Made by a program: the position numbers and the translations under genes. A DNA stretch of 64,000 bases from Roseomonas sp. AR75. Its GTDB lineage: Bacteria > Pseudomonadota > Alphaproteobacteria > Acetobacterales > Acetobacteraceae. Under the pieces are notes generated by a model that was given only the letters and a program-made list of their open reading frames with translations, searched no databases and had not been told where the DNA came from. This document shows positions 44,459 through 53,463 of the stretch, one piece after another (position 1 is the first letter of the stretch; each line of letters opens with the position of its first letter). Where the stretch lies: contig NZ_STGB01000005.1 in the NCBI RefSeq assembly GCF_005222815.1, positions 186,001-250,000 of the forward strand, given 5' to 3'.

Positions 44459-45673
44459 ATGCAACGCAGGCACTTGATGCAGGGAGTGGCCGCGGCGGGC
44501 ATCGCGGTGCAGGCGCAGGCCGCGGCGGCGCAGGGCGCGATGCCCGCCCCCGAGGGGCTCGAGGATCAGCTGCGCTCGCATCTCGCCGCCGGCGGCGTGC
44601 CGGCGCTCGCCGCCGCGGTGGTGCAGGCGGGGCGGATCGTCGCCCTGGGCGCCATCGGCACGCGCCGCGCGGGCACCGACATCCCCGTCGCGCGCGACGA
44701 TCGCTGGCATATCGGATCGGACACCAAGGCCATGACCGCCACCATCGCCGCGACGATGGTCGAGGCCGGGCTGCTGACCTGGGAGACCACCATCGGCCAG
44801 GTCTTTCCGGACATCGTCGCGGTCAACGCGCCGCTTGCGCAGGTGCAGCTCGTGCAACTGCTGTCGCACACCTCCGGCCTCGCGCCCGACGACCAGGCCT
44901 GGCTCGACATGGTGATCGGCGCCTATGGGGCGGGCGGCGACGACGTGCTGAACCTCGACGAGATGCGGCTCTGGCTGCTCCGCCGCTACGCACCGCGCCC
45001 GCTCGCCGCGGCGCCGGGCTCGCGCTGGGCCTATGCCAACATGAACTACGTCATCGCCGGCAGCATGATGGAGCATCGCGCCCGCTCCACCTGGGAGGAG
45101 ATGATGGTCCAGCGCATCTTCGCCCCGCTGGGCCTCACCACCGCCGGGCTCGGCCCGCAGGCGCGGCGCGGCTTCGTCGATGCGCCGCTGGCGCATGCGG
45201 AGAACCCCGACGGCACGCTGAAGCCCATCCTGGCCGGGCCGAATGGCGATGTCCCTGCGGTGGTCGGGCCGGCCGGCGCCGCGCATCTGTCCATCCTGGA
45301 CTTCGCCGCATGGGCCGGCTGGAACGCCGGCGAGGGCCGCCGCGGCCCGGCGCTGGTGAAGCCGGAGACACTGAAGCTGCTGCACACCGCCCGCGCGACG
45401 ATCCCGCCCCGCCCCGGTGCCGCGCCGGGCACGCCGGATGGCGGCGGGTCCTATTGCCTTGGCTGGGGCATCCTGGGCATGCCGTTCTCGACCGAGCCTT
45501 TCGTGACCCACACCGGGTCCAACACGATGAACCTGGCCATGGTGTTCCTGCAGCCGCGCCTCGACTTCGCGATGGTGATGGCGACCAATGCGGGGACGAA
45601 GAAGGCCGACACAATGCTGCGCGGGGTGGCGGAGGCGCTGTACACCCAGTTCGGGCCGGCGAAGCGGGGGTGA
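44459..45673 (+). CDS. Exported serine hydrolase of the class C beta-lactamase family
   Basis: 404 residues from ATG 44459. A twin-Arg-like or Sec signal (QRRHLMQGVAAAGIAVQAQAAAAQ) precedes the mature enzyme. The catalytic motifs are SDTK (S87, K90; the SxxK nucleophile), YANMN (Y192, N194; the YxN motif) and HTG in FVTHTGSNTMN, in the order of class C / DD-peptidase / esterase EstB proteins. The function could be peptidoglycan trimming or ester hydrolysis. There is no evidence for antibiotic resistance. It is convergent with the YqhA-type gene across a strong hairpin. Confidence 0.9.
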   Translation: MQRRHLMQGVAAAGIAVQAQAAAAQGAMPAPEGLEDQLRSHLAAGGVPALAAAVVQAGRIVALGAIGTRRAGTDIPVARDDRWHIGSDTKAMTATIAATMVEAGLLTWETTIGQVFPDIVAVNAPLAQVQLVQLLSHTSGLAPDDQAWLDMVIGAYGAGGDDVLNLDEMRLWLLRRYAPRPLAAAPGSRWAYANMNYVIAGSMMEHRARSTWEEMMVQRIFAPLGLTTAGLGPQARRGFVDAPLAHAENPDGTLKPILAGPNGDVPAVVGPAGAAHLSILDFAAWAGWNAGEGRRGPALVKPETLKLLHTARATIPPRPGAAPGTPDGGGSYCLGWGILGMPFSTEPFVTHTGSNTMNLAMVFLQPRLDFAMVMATNAGTKKADTMLRGVAEALYTQFGPAKRG

Positions 45674-45681
45674 CGCCCGGG

Positions 45682-45703
45682 GCTCCGCCCCTTGGGGCGG
45701 AGC
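45682..45703 (+). terminator. Bidirectional hairpin between convergent genes
   Basis: A perfect 10-bp stem, GCTCCGCCCC and GGGGCGGAGC around TT, lies between the stops of the serine hydrolase and the YqhA-type gene. It has no T-run on either side, but position and strength fit a two-way transcription terminator. Confidence 0.5.
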
Positions 45704-45719
45704 GGACCCGCCTGCAAGG

Positions 45720-46241
45720 TCAGACCTTCTCGTTGCGTTCCGGTTCGCCGCGGTGCGCGCCGATGCGGTCGAGCACGCCCAGCAGCACGGCGCCGACGAG
45801 GAAGACGAGATGGATCACGATGCGCCACAGGATCGTCCTGTCGTCCTGGTGGTCGGCGCGAAGGAAGATCTGCAGCAGGTGGATCGAGGAGATCGCGACC
45901 ATCGCCGTGGCGATCTTGATCTTGAGGTTGCCGTGGTCCGTCCGTGAAACCCAGCGCAGCTCCCGCTGATCCGCCTCACGCTGAAGCCGGTCCACCAGGC
46001 TGTCATAGGAGGCGAGCGCGACCATGAGCACCAGCGCCGCGACCAGTGCGGCGTCCACCAGGTGCAGCAGCTCGATCAGCATCTCCGTCTCGGACCTCTC
46101 CCAGAGGCCGGTCGTCATGTCCCACAGCTTCGCAGCGAACCGCAGCGCAAAGAGGGCGAGCCCCCAGAGCAGGCCGAGGAAGAACACGGCGAGCAGAAAG
46201 CGGCCGGCAAGCAGCAGCTGTGCGAGTTTCGCGAGCATCAT
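45720..46241 (-). CDS. YqhA/UPF0114-family membrane protein
   Basis: 173 residues from the ATG at 46239-46241. It starts AKLAQLLLAGRFLLAVFFLGL and has four helices (about 10-33, 55-75, 105-125, 138-158). Two conserved features of the YqhA (TIGR00645) family appear: ALVAALVLMVALASYDSLVDR and WVSRTDHGNLKIKIATAMVAISSIHLLQIFL. Function unknown; the family is widespread in proteobacteria. The gene follows rnd after about 74 bases on the same strand. Confidence 0.88.
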   Translation of the reverse strand: MMLAKLAQLLLAGRFLLAVFFLGLLWGLALFALRFAAKLWDMTTGLWERSETEMLIELLHLVDAALVAALVLMVALASYDSLVDRLQREADQRELRWVSRTDHGNLKIKIATAMVAISSIHLLQIFLRADHQDDRTILWRIVIHLVFLVGAVLLGVLDRIGAHRGEPERNEKV

Positions 46242-46315
46242 GTTCGCTCAACGCAGCCACGGGCCGCTGGGTCGCGCGGAGATCGAGCGGGCGGCACGCC
46301 CTGGCGAGCAGGCCC

Positions 46316-47500
46316 CTACCCCGCCGCGATCAGCTTCACCCGCTTGCCGTCCACCCCCAGGGCCATGCGGCCTTCCTTCAGGGCCAGGGCGGACTCGCCG
46401 AACACCTCGCGCCGCCAGCCATGCAGGGCCGCCACATCCTCCTCCCCGCCGGCGAGGCGCTCCAGGTCCTCGCTGCTCGCCAGCAGCTTCGGCGCGACGT
46501 GATGCGCCTCGCTCTGCGCGGCCAGCAGCACCTTCAGCAGCAGCACCAATGCGGGGGAGGCGGCGGGGCCGGCACGCTCGCGGGGTACCTCCGGCAGCGC
46601 GTCCTCCGACAATTCCCTGGCCTCGGCGAGCGCCGCGAGCAGGGAGGCGCCGGTCTTGCCCTTGGCGAAGCCCTCCGAAATGCCCCGGGCGCGGCCCAGC
46701 TCGGCGGGATTGGCCGGGGCGGTGGCGGCGATCTCCAGCAGGGTCTCGTCCTTCACCAGCCGGCCGCGGGGGATGTTGACCCGCTGCGCCTCCCGCTCCC
46801 GCCAGGCGCAGGCGGCGCGGAGCATGCCGAGGAAGCGCCGGTTGTGGCTGCGCGGCCGCAGCCTTTCCCACTGCGTCTCCGGGTCCGGGCGGTAGGTGGC
46901 GGGGTCGGCGAGCGCCGCCATCTCCTCCGCCACCCAGGGGGTGCGGCCCTCCCGCTCCAGCCGGGCGGTCAGGCCGGTGTAGATCCGGCGCAGATGGGTC
47001 ACATCCGCGGCGGCATAGGCGATCTGGGCGGGGGAGAGCGGCCGCGCCGTCCAGTCGGAGAATCGGTGCGCCTTGTCGATCTGCGCGCCTGCCAGCGACC
47101 GGGCCAGCGCGTCGTAGCTCACCTGGTCGCCGAAGCCCGCGACCATGGCGGCGATCTGGGTATCGTAGAGCGGGGTGGGAACGGCCCCGAATTTCAGCAG
47201 GAAAATCTCCACATCCTGCCGCGCCGCATGGAACACCTTCACCACCGCTTCATCGGCCAGCAGGGCACCCAGCGGGCCGAGGTCCAGCCCCGGCGCCAGC
47301 GCATCCACCACCGCCACCTCGGCCTCGCCGCCGAGTTGCACCACGCAGAGCTCGGGCCAATAGGTCCGCTCCCGCATGAACTCGGTGTCGACCGTGACGA
47401 AAGGCTCCTGCCGGAGCCGTTCGCACAGGGCGGCCAGGGTCGCGGTGTCGGTGACCAGGCTCGGAACAAGCTCGGCATATGCCGGCGGGCGGCGGCTCAT
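46316..47500 (-). CDS. rnd: Ribonuclease D
   Basis: 394 residues from the ATG at 47498-47500. The DEDDy exonuclease motifs are present: FVTVDTEFMRERTYWPELCVVQLG (Exo I), VKVFHAARQDVEIFLLKFGAVP (Exo II) and AYAAADVTHLRRIYTGL with Tyr and Asp (Exo III). Two HRDC-like helical regions follow (RFLGMLRAACAWREREAQRVNIPR, and PALVLLLKVLLAAQ). RNase D trims the 3' ends of tRNA and other stable RNAs. It is divergent from aspS, with about 105 bases between start codons. Confidence 0.95.
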   Translation of the reverse strand: MSRRPPAYAELVPSLVTDTATLAALCERLRQEPFVTVDTEFMRERTYWPELCVVQLGGEAEVAVVDALAPGLDLGPLGALLADEAVVKVFHAARQDVEIFLLKFGAVPTPLYDTQIAAMVAGFGDQVSYDALARSLAGAQIDKAHRFSDWTARPLSPAQIAYAAADVTHLRRIYTGLTARLEREGRTPWVAEEMAALADPATYRPDPETQWERLRPRSHNRRFLGMLRAACAWREREAQRVNIPRGRLVKDETLLEIAATAPANPAELGRARGISEGFAKGKTGASLLAALAEARELSEDALPEVPRERAGPAASPALVLLLKVLLAAQSEAHHVAPKLLASSEDLERLAGGEEDVAALHGWRREVFGESALALKEGRMALGVDGKRVKLIAAG

Positions 47501-47607
47501 GACCGGGGGTTTACGCCCCGGGGGGCGGGCCGGGAAGCCGCGCGGCTTGACTTCCCGCACGGGCTGGTGCGGTTTCCGCCGATATTCCAGGCACCCCGGA
47601 CCGATCC

Positions 47608-49569
47608 ATGCACGCCTACCGCACCCATACCTGCGGCGCGCTCCGCGCCGCCGATGCCGGCCAGACCGCCCGGCTTTCCGGCTGGGTGCACCGCAAGCGC
47701 GACCATGGCGGGCTGCTCTTCATCGACCTGCGCGACCATTACGGCATCACGCAATGCGTGATCCCCTCGGGCTCCCCGGTGTTCGACGCGGCCGACCGGC
47801 TGCGCCCGGAAAGCGTGATCACCGTGACCGGCGAGGTCGTGCACCGCGAGCCGGGCACGGTGAACGAGAAGCTGCCCACCGGCGCGGTCGAGCTGCGGGT
47901 GAAGGAGCTGGTGCTGCAATCCGCGGCCGAAATCCTGCCCTTCCAGGTGGCGCAGGAGCAGGAGGCGCCGGAGGAGCTGCGCCTGCGCTACCGTTTCCTC
48001 GACCTGCGGCGGGAGCGACTTCAGCGCAACATGATCCTGCGCGCGCAGATCATCGACAGCATCCGCCGCCGCATGATCACGGCCGGCTTCAACGAGTTCC
48101 AGACCCCGATCCTGACCGTGAGCAGCCCGGAGGGCGCGCGCGACTTCCTGGTGCCGGCACGGCTGCATCCGGGCAAGTTCTATGCCCTGCCGCAGGCGCC
48201 GCAGCAGTACAAGCAGCTGACCATGGTCGCGGGCTTCGACCGCTACTTCCAGATCGCCCCCTGCTTCCGCGACGAGGCGGGCCGCGCCGACCGGACGCTG
48301 ATGTTCTACCAGCTCGACGTCGAGATGAGCTTCGTCACCCAGGACGACGTGTTCCGCACGATGGAACCGGTGATCCGCGGCTGCTTCGAGGAATTCGCGG
48401 GCAGCCGCACGGTGGATGGCGCCGACGGCACCGCCTGGCGCCGCATCCCCTACGCGCAGGCGATGCTCGACTACGGCTCCGACAAGCCGGATCTGCGCAA
48501 CCCGCTGGTGATCCGCGACGTGACGCAGCATTTCGCCGGCTCGGGCTTCGGGCTGTTCGCGAAGATCGCGGCCTCAGGCGGGGTAGTCCGCGCGATTCCG
48601 GCGCCGGGCGCCGGCGGCAACCCGCGCAGCTTCTTCGACAAGCTGAACGAATGGGCGCGCGAGCAGGGCGCCGGCGGCCTCGGCTATATTTCGCTGCGAT
48701 CCGAGCCTGACGTCGCAGTCGCGCCCTATAGGAGCCTGCGCGAAGCATTTAAGGAATGGCAAAAGACAAACGTCGGTGGAACGGCGACAGAATACGTAGC
48801 CTTCCTGGCGGCGCGACCCGGACCTGACGAAGGCACTATCTCCGCAATTGCTTCGGGCCTGGGCCTGGGGCCGATCGCCAGGAATCTTGAACCGGAACGA
48901 CTGCTTGCGCTCGCCCTTCAAGTGGACCTTGACGCAGGCGACGCCGTGTTCTTCGCCGCCGGCAAGGAGGCGGACGCCGCGAAATTCGCCGGCCAGACGC
49001 GCCTGCGCCTCGGCAACGAGCTCGGCCTGAGCGAGAAGGACGCCTTCCGCTTCTGCTGGATCACCGACTTCCCGTTCTACGAGCTGAACGAGGAGACGGG
49101 GCAGGTGGATTTCAGCCACAACCCCTTCTCGATGCCGCAGGGCGAGATGGAGGCGCTGGAGACCAAGGACCCGCTGACCATCCCGGCCTACCAGTACGAC
49201 GTGGTCTGCAACGGCTACGAGATGGCCTCCGGCGCCATCCGCAACCACAAGGCCGAGATCATGGTGAAGGCCTTCGGCATCGCCGGCTACCCGCCCGAGG
49301 CGGTGGAGGAGCGCTTCGGCGGCATGCTGAACGCCTTCCGCTACGGCGCCCCGCCGCACGGTGGCATGGCCGCCGGCATCGACCGCATCGTGATGCTGCT
49401 GGCGGAGGAGCCGAACCTGCGCGAGGTGAACCTGTTCCCGATGAACCAGCAGGGTGAGGAGCTGATGATGGGCTCGCCCTCCACCGTCGAGCCGGCGCGG
49501 TTGAAGGAACTGTCGATCCGCATCGAACTTCCGCCCGCCAAGGGTGCCGCCGGCCCGAAGGCTCCCTAA
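47608..49569 (+). CDS. aspS: Aspartate--tRNA ligase with an atypical GAD-domain insertion
   Basis: 653 residues, about 60 longer than usual bacterial AspRS. The OB-fold anticodon domain ([22 protein letters not shown]), class II motif 1, motif 2 ([18 protein letters not shown]) and motif 3 ([17 protein letters not shown]) are intact. The GAD domain between them has an extra stretch of about 45-50 residues (bases 48691-48867) between the usual GLGYI and GPIARNL. In that region and for 80 bases after it, codons such as GCA, TTT, CAA, ACA, GGA and GTA appear that are almost absent elsewhere in the gene. The frame stays open. The enzyme should be active unless the insert disturbs folding. Confidence 0.95.
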   Translation: MHAYRTHTCGALRAADAGQTARLSGWVHRKRDHGGLLFIDLRDHYGITQCVIPSGSPVFDAADRLRPESVITVTGEVVHREPGTVNEKLPTGAVELRVKELVLQSAAEILPFQVAQEQEAPEELRLRYRFLDLRRERLQRNMILRAQIIDSIRRRMITAGFNEFQTPILTVSSPEGARDFLVPARLHPGKFYALPQAPQQYKQLTMVAGFDRYFQIAPCFRDEAGRADRTLMFYQLDVEMSFVTQDDVFRTMEPVIRGCFEEFAGSRTVDGADGTAWRRIPYAQAMLDYGSDKPDLRNPLVIRDVTQHFAGSGFGLFAKIAASGGVVRAIPAPGAGGNPRSFFDKLNEWAREQGAGGLGYISLRSEPDVAVAPYRSLREAFKEWQKTNVGGTATEYVAFLAARPGPDEGTISAIASGLGLGPIARNLEPERLLALALQVDLDAGDAVFFAAGKEADAAKFAGQTRLRLGNELGLSEKDAFRFCWITDFPFYELNEETGQVDFSHNPFSMPQGEMEALETKDPLTIPAYQYDVVCNGYEMASGAIRNHKAEIMVKAFGIAGYPPEAVEERFGGMLNAFRYGAPPHGGMAAGIDRIVMLLAEEPNLREVNLFPMNQQGEELMMGSPSTVEPARLKELSIRIELPPAKGAAGPKAP

Positions 49570-49595
49570 CTCTGGCCGCAACCCAAGGAGCCGCC

Positions 49596-50441
49596 ATGAC
49601 CGTGCGCCGCAGCCTGTTCGCCGCCGTCGCCTCGCTCGCCCTGTTCGCCGCGCCGGGCGAGGCCGCCGGCCCCAGCCACGGCGTGGCGCCGGAGGCGATG
49701 CAGGCGGGCATCGCGCGCATGGCCGCGCATCGCGCGGCCTATCGCCTGGATCTCGGCGAGGCCCGCAATTCCGGCATCACCTCCGTGCGCGGCGCGATGG
49801 TGTTCGACGTGCAGGATGCCTGCGAGGGCTGGGCGACCCGCCAGCGGATGACCATGACCATGGTGGACCGCGACGGGCGCGCCATCGAGACCGATTCCGA
49901 CTACGCGACCTATGAGGCGAAGGACAATTCCTCCCTCCGCTTCTCCCTGACCCAGTCCACCGAAGGCGCGGTCAGCCAGCGCGTGGCGGGCGAGGCGACG
50001 CTGCGCCCGGATGGCGGCGGCCGCGCCGTCTTCACCGAGCCCGCCGGCCAGCAGGAGGAGCTTCCCGCCGGCACCATCCTGCCCATGCGGCATACCGTGC
50101 TGGCGATCGAGGCGGCGCGCGCCGGCAAGCGCATCCTGGCCGCGCCGCTGTTCGACGGCACCACCGACGAGGGCGCGCAGGACACCACGACGGTGATCTC
50201 CGCCTGGACGCCCGCGCAGGATTCGCCGCCCTTCCCGATGCTGGCTGGGCTCTCCTCGGCGCGGATGCGCATCGCCTTCTTCGAGCGCGGCGGCGCGAGC
50301 ACGGGCGCGAGCCAGCCGGAATACGAGGTCGGCCTGCGCTATTTCGAGAATGGCGTGGCCGACGAGATCGTGATGGATTTCGGCGAGTTCTCCGTCACCG
50401 GCAAGCTGCTGGAACTGCTGCCCGTGCCGGGCGGCTGCTGA
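49596..50441 (+). CDS. eipB: EipB-type periplasmic cell-envelope integrity protein (DUF1849)
   Basis: 281 residues from ATG 49596, with AAGGAG directly upstream. A signal peptide (RRSLFAAVASLALFAAPGEAA) is followed by the DUF1849/EipB core: AAHRAAYRLDLGEARNSGITSVRGAMVFDVQDACEGWATRQRM, SDYATYEAKDNSSLRFSLTQS and the C-terminal PEYEVGLRYFENGVADEIVMDFGEFSVTGKLLELL. In Brucella, EipB is a beta-spiral periplasmic protein needed for envelope integrity. It begins 27 bases after aspS. The name is by family resemblance. Confidence 0.9.
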   Translation: MTVRRSLFAAVASLALFAAPGEAAGPSHGVAPEAMQAGIARMAAHRAAYRLDLGEARNSGITSVRGAMVFDVQDACEGWATRQRMTMTMVDRDGRAIETDSDYATYEAKDNSSLRFSLTQSTEGAVSQRVAGEATLRPDGGGRAVFTEPAGQQEELPAGTILPMRHTVLAIEAARAGKRILAAPLFDGTTDEGAQDTTTVISAWTPAQDSPPFPMLAGLSSARMRIAFFERGGASTGASQPEYEVGLRYFENGVADEIVMDFGEFSVTGKLLELLPVPGGC

Positions 50442-50483
50442 GGCGGTTCCCTCCACCGCGCCTGCGGAGGAGGGACCAGCGCC

Positions 50484-51485
50484 TCAGGCCCTTGCGAACA
50501 GCGCCTCGATCTCCGCGCGGTCGGTGGTGCGCGTCAGTGCCAGCATCAGCAGGACCCGCGCCTTCTGCGGGTTCAGGTTGTCCGCGCTGAGGAAGCCCTG
50601 CTCGCCGTAGCGCCGCGTCGGGAAAGCGCGGCCCGATCCGGCGCGGGTGGAGAGCACCACCGCGCAGCCCTGCCCGATCGCCTCCGCCAGCGCCTCGCGC
50701 TCGGCCGGCGTCGGGAAGCCGGGGGCGAAGGCGGCGCAGACGATGCCCTTCGCGCCGGCGGCGAGGAAGGCGCGCGTCGCCACGCCGTCGCCGCCGGCGA
50801 CGGAATAGGTCACATCCACCCGCGGTGGCGTCTCGATGGCAGCCACGTCGAAGCGCTCCGCCGGCGGCAGCAGCCGGGTGGGCCGGCGCCAGTGGCTGAT
50901 CCGGTCGGCATCCACATGCGCCAGCGCCCCGAAATCCGGCGCGCGGAAGGTCTGCAATCGGCCTGTGGATGTCTTGGTCACCTCGCGCGCGGCATGCACC
51001 TCGTCGTTCAGCACCACCAGCGCGCCCAGGCCGCGCGACTGCGGATCCGCCGCGACGCGCACCGCCGCCACCAGGTTCATCGGCGCGTCCGTGGACAGGC
51101 CGGTGAAGGGCCGCTGCGCGCCGGTGACCACCACGGGCATGTCGTCCGGCAGGGTCAGCGAGAGGAAATACGCCGTCTCCTCCAGCGTCGCCGTGCCATG
51201 CGTGACGACGACGCCGGCGAGGTCGGGATGCGCCGCCCTGGTCGCGGCGATCGCGGCCAGCAGACCGCGCCATTCCGCCCAGCCGATGGCGGTGGAGGCG
51301 ATGTTGGCGAAGGGCACCGCGATGACCTCGGCGACCTCCGCCAGCGCGGGGACGCCGGCGACGAGTTCGTCCGCCTTGAGGATCGGCCGGCCGGAGGAGG
51401 CGTAGTCCTGCGTATCGAGCGGCCCGCTGCCCTGGCTGGCGATGGTGCCGCCCGTGCCGATCACCGCAACCTTTGGCTTATCCAT
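50484..51485 (-). CDS. L-asparaginase-family protein with a substituted catalytic-site residue
   Basis: 333 residues from the ATG at 51483-51485. The first family signature is VAVIGTGGTIASQG, with nucleophile Thr about residue 14. The second reads VVTHGTATLEETAYFL; canonical type I/II asparaginases have HGTDT, so the Asp that binds the substrate amino group is replaced by Ala. The Lys motif appears as REVTKTSTGR. The fold and most other residues are kept. It may act on a different amide or have low activity. The gene follows the thioesterase gene on the same strand with only a few bases between them. Confidence 0.85.
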   Translation of the reverse strand: MDKPKVAVIGTGGTIASQGSGPLDTQDYASSGRPILKADELVAGVPALAEVAEVIAVPFANIASTAIGWAEWRGLLAAIAATRAAHPDLAGVVVTHGTATLEETAYFLSLTLPDDMPVVVTGAQRPFTGLSTDAPMNLVAAVRVAADPQSRGLGALVVLNDEVHAAREVTKTSTGRLQTFRAPDFGALAHVDADRISHWRRPTRLLPPAERFDVAAIETPPRVDVTYSVAGGDGVATRAFLAAGAKGIVCAAFAPGFPTPAEREALAEAIGQGCAVVLSTRAGSGRAFPTRRYGEQGFLSADNLNPQKARVLLMLALTRTTDRAEIEALFARA

Positions 51486-51490
51486 GCGGT

Positions 51491-51925
51491 TCACGCGAAG
51501 CCTCCCTCGATCACCGCGCAGGTCAGCCGCGAGACGCAGGCCAGCTTGCCATCGGCGCGGCGGATCTCGGTCTGCCAGACCTGCGTCGTGCGCCCTGTAT
51601 GGAAGGGGCGGCACACCGCCGTCACCACCTGCCCCGGCGTCACCGCCGCCATGTGGTTGGCATTGATCTCGAGGCCCACCGCATGGCGGTCCGGCGGCAG
51701 GGTCAGCAGGCAGCCGAGCGAACCCAGCGTCTCCGACAGCACGACGGAGACGCCGCCATGCAGCAGGCCGAAAGGCTGCAGATGCTGCGCCTCCACCGGC
51801 ATCTCCGCTTCCAGCGAATCGTCGCCGATGGCGGTCAGGCGGATGCCGAAGACGCCGCCGGCGCCTTTCGCGATGCGCGCATTGATCGCCGCGATGTCCG
51901 GCGGGCGCTTCCAGATCGAGGTCAT
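51491..51925 (-). CDS. PaaI-type hotdog-fold thioesterase
   Basis: 144 residues from the ATG at 51923-51925. The hotdog signature is GLLHGGVSVVLSETLGSLGCLL, with the catalytic acid Glu-Thr in place, then VGLEINANHMAAVTPGQVVTAVCRPFHTGRTTQVWQTEI. Such enzymes hydrolyse acyl-CoA esters (for example phenylacetyl-CoA-derived or aromatic acyl-CoAs). No aromatic degradation genes are near, so the substrate is open. It stands between the MATE pump and the asparaginase-like gene; spacing is 8 and 5 bases, so the three are probably one transcript. Confidence 0.88.
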   Translation of the reverse strand: MTSIWKRPPDIAAINARIAKGAGGVFGIRLTAIGDDSLEAEMPVEAQHLQPFGLLHGGVSVVLSETLGSLGCLLTLPPDRHAVGLEINANHMAAVTPGQVVTAVCRPFHTGRTTQVWQTEIRRADGKLACVSRLTCAVIEGGFA

Positions 51926-51933
51926 CCGCCCAG

Positions 51934-53346
51934 TCACGCGGGACGCGGCCGCCGCGTCAAGCGCCCCGCGCCGGAGAGCGCGCGCCAGCGCCAGGTCATC
52001 AGCCCCGCGACGAGGAACAGCCCGGCAGCCAGCCCCACCCAGACGCCCACCGGGCCGAGCTCCAGCCGGAAGCCGAGCAGCAGCCCCAGCGGCAGCCCCG
52101 CGACCCAATAACCGAAGCCGGCCAGCAGCATCGGCACGCGCGTGTCCTTCAGCCCGCGCAGCGCGCCGGAGGCGACCGCCTGCACGCCATCGGCCAGCTG
52201 GAACAGCCCCGCCACGACCAGCAGCGTCGCCGCCAGGCCGGCCGTCGCCGCCGCGCCGGGATTGGCCGCATCCAGGAAGACCCAAGCGATCCAGCCGCCG
52301 GCCAGGATCAGCAGCGCGGCCGAGGCCGCCATGAAGCCGGCGCCGAGCGCGATCGCGACCCAGCCCGCACGCTCCGCCGCCGCCCGGTCGCCCGCGCCGG
52401 TCGCCAGCCCCACCCGCGCGGTGGCGGCCTGGCCGATGCCCATCGGCACCATGAAGGTCGCCGAGGCCAGTTGCACCGCGATGGCATGCGCCGCGACCGC
52501 CACCGCGCCCATCCACCCCATCACCAACGCGGCGAAGGCGAAGACGCCGATCTCCAGCAGCATCGATCCCGCGATCGGCAGGCCGATCACCGCCGCCTCC
52601 TTCAGCCGCGCCGCGTCGAAGCGCCACCAGCGCCCGAGGATATGGAAGCGCCGCAGATGCCGGTCGCGCGCGATCAGCAGCAGCAGCCCCGCGAGCATTG
52701 CGAGGTTGCAGAGCGAGGAGGCGATGCCGGCGCCGACCACCCCCAGCGCCGGTACGCCAAGCCCGCCATGGATCAGCCAGAGGTTCAGCGGAATGTTCAG
52801 CAGGATGCCGAAGCAGGAGACCACAAGCGCCGCGCCCGGCCGCTGCTCCGCCGCCAGGAAGCCGCGCAGAGCGACGAAGGCGCAGAAGCAGGGCAGGCCC
52901 CACATCAGCGCGCGGACATAGTCGCCCGCCAGCGCGGCCAGCGCCCTCTCCTGTCCCAGCGCCAGCAGCAGCGCCTCGGCATTCCACAGCACCGCCCAGG
53001 TCGGCAGCGTGGCCAGCGCGACGGCCCAGAAGGCAGCGCGAATGTCGCGCCGCATGCCGCGCACGAAGCCGCGCCCATGGCCGCGGGTCTGCGCCACCAT
53101 CGGCGCCGCAGCGGTCGCCAGGCCGAAGCAGGGCGCGAGCAGTGCGAAGAACAGGTTCATGCCCAGTGTCGCCGCCGCCAGTTCCTGCGTGCCCAGCCGG
53201 CCGAGGAAGATCGTGTCGGTCAGCGTCAGCGCGAATTGCGAGAGGTTGGTCAGCACCAGCGGCCAGGCCAGGGCGAGCGTCGCCGCCACCTCCGCGCGCC
53301 AGGCGGAAGCGCCGTGGCGCGACGGGATGGCCATGCTGGCAACCAT
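51934..53346 (-). CDS. MATE-family multidrug efflux transporter
   Basis: 470 residues from the ATG at 53344-53346; Met5 is another candidate. Twelve hydrophobic helices in two repeats. LALAWPLVLTNLSQFALTLTDTIFLGRLG opens the first half, and LKEAAVIGLPIAGSMLLEIGVFAFAALVMGWMGAVAVAAHAIA opens the second, the NorM-type duplication. It exports cationic drugs or metabolites coupled to Na+ or H+. Downstream come the thioesterase and asparaginase-like genes in close succession. It is divergent from the alpha/beta hydrolase gene. Confidence 0.92.
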   Translation of the reverse strand: MVASMAIPSRHGASAWRAEVAATLALAWPLVLTNLSQFALTLTDTIFLGRLGTQELAAATLGMNLFFALLAPCFGLATAAAPMVAQTRGHGRGFVRGMRRDIRAAFWAVALATLPTWAVLWNAEALLLALGQERALAALAGDYVRALMWGLPCFCAFVALRGFLAAEQRPGAALVVSCFGILLNIPLNLWLIHGGLGVPALGVVGAGIASSLCNLAMLAGLLLLIARDRHLRRFHILGRWWRFDAARLKEAAVIGLPIAGSMLLEIGVFAFAALVMGWMGAVAVAAHAIAVQLASATFMVPMGIGQAATARVGLATGAGDRAAAERAGWVAIALGAGFMAASAALLILAGGWIAWVFLDAANPGAAATAGLAATLLVVAGLFQLADGVQAVASGALRGLKDTRVPMLLAGFGYWVAGLPLGLLLGFRLELGPVGVWVGLAAGLFLVAGLMTWRWRALSGAGRLTRRPRPA

Positions 53347-53463
53347 CGCGCTCCTCTAGCCCGGGCGGCGCCGGCTGGCCTATGCCGGTTGACGGGGGCG
53401 CGCCTGGGCTTGACGCATGCGGCGCGCTAGATTGGGGCGAATGACTCGCGAGGGTTTGATCAC

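Noticed and set aside
47547-47586. TTGACT and GATATT before aspS as a promoter
   Set aside because: The spacing is 28 bases and no good -10 exists at 16-18 bases.
48691-48867. The aspS insertion as an intein or intron
   Set aside because: Too short for an intein, without Cys/Ser at the first position or a terminal His-Asn, and the frame is open throughout.
53410-53433. TTGACG and TAGATT before the alpha/beta hydrolase as a promoter
   Set aside because: The spacer is only 12 bases, too short for a sigma-70 promoter.
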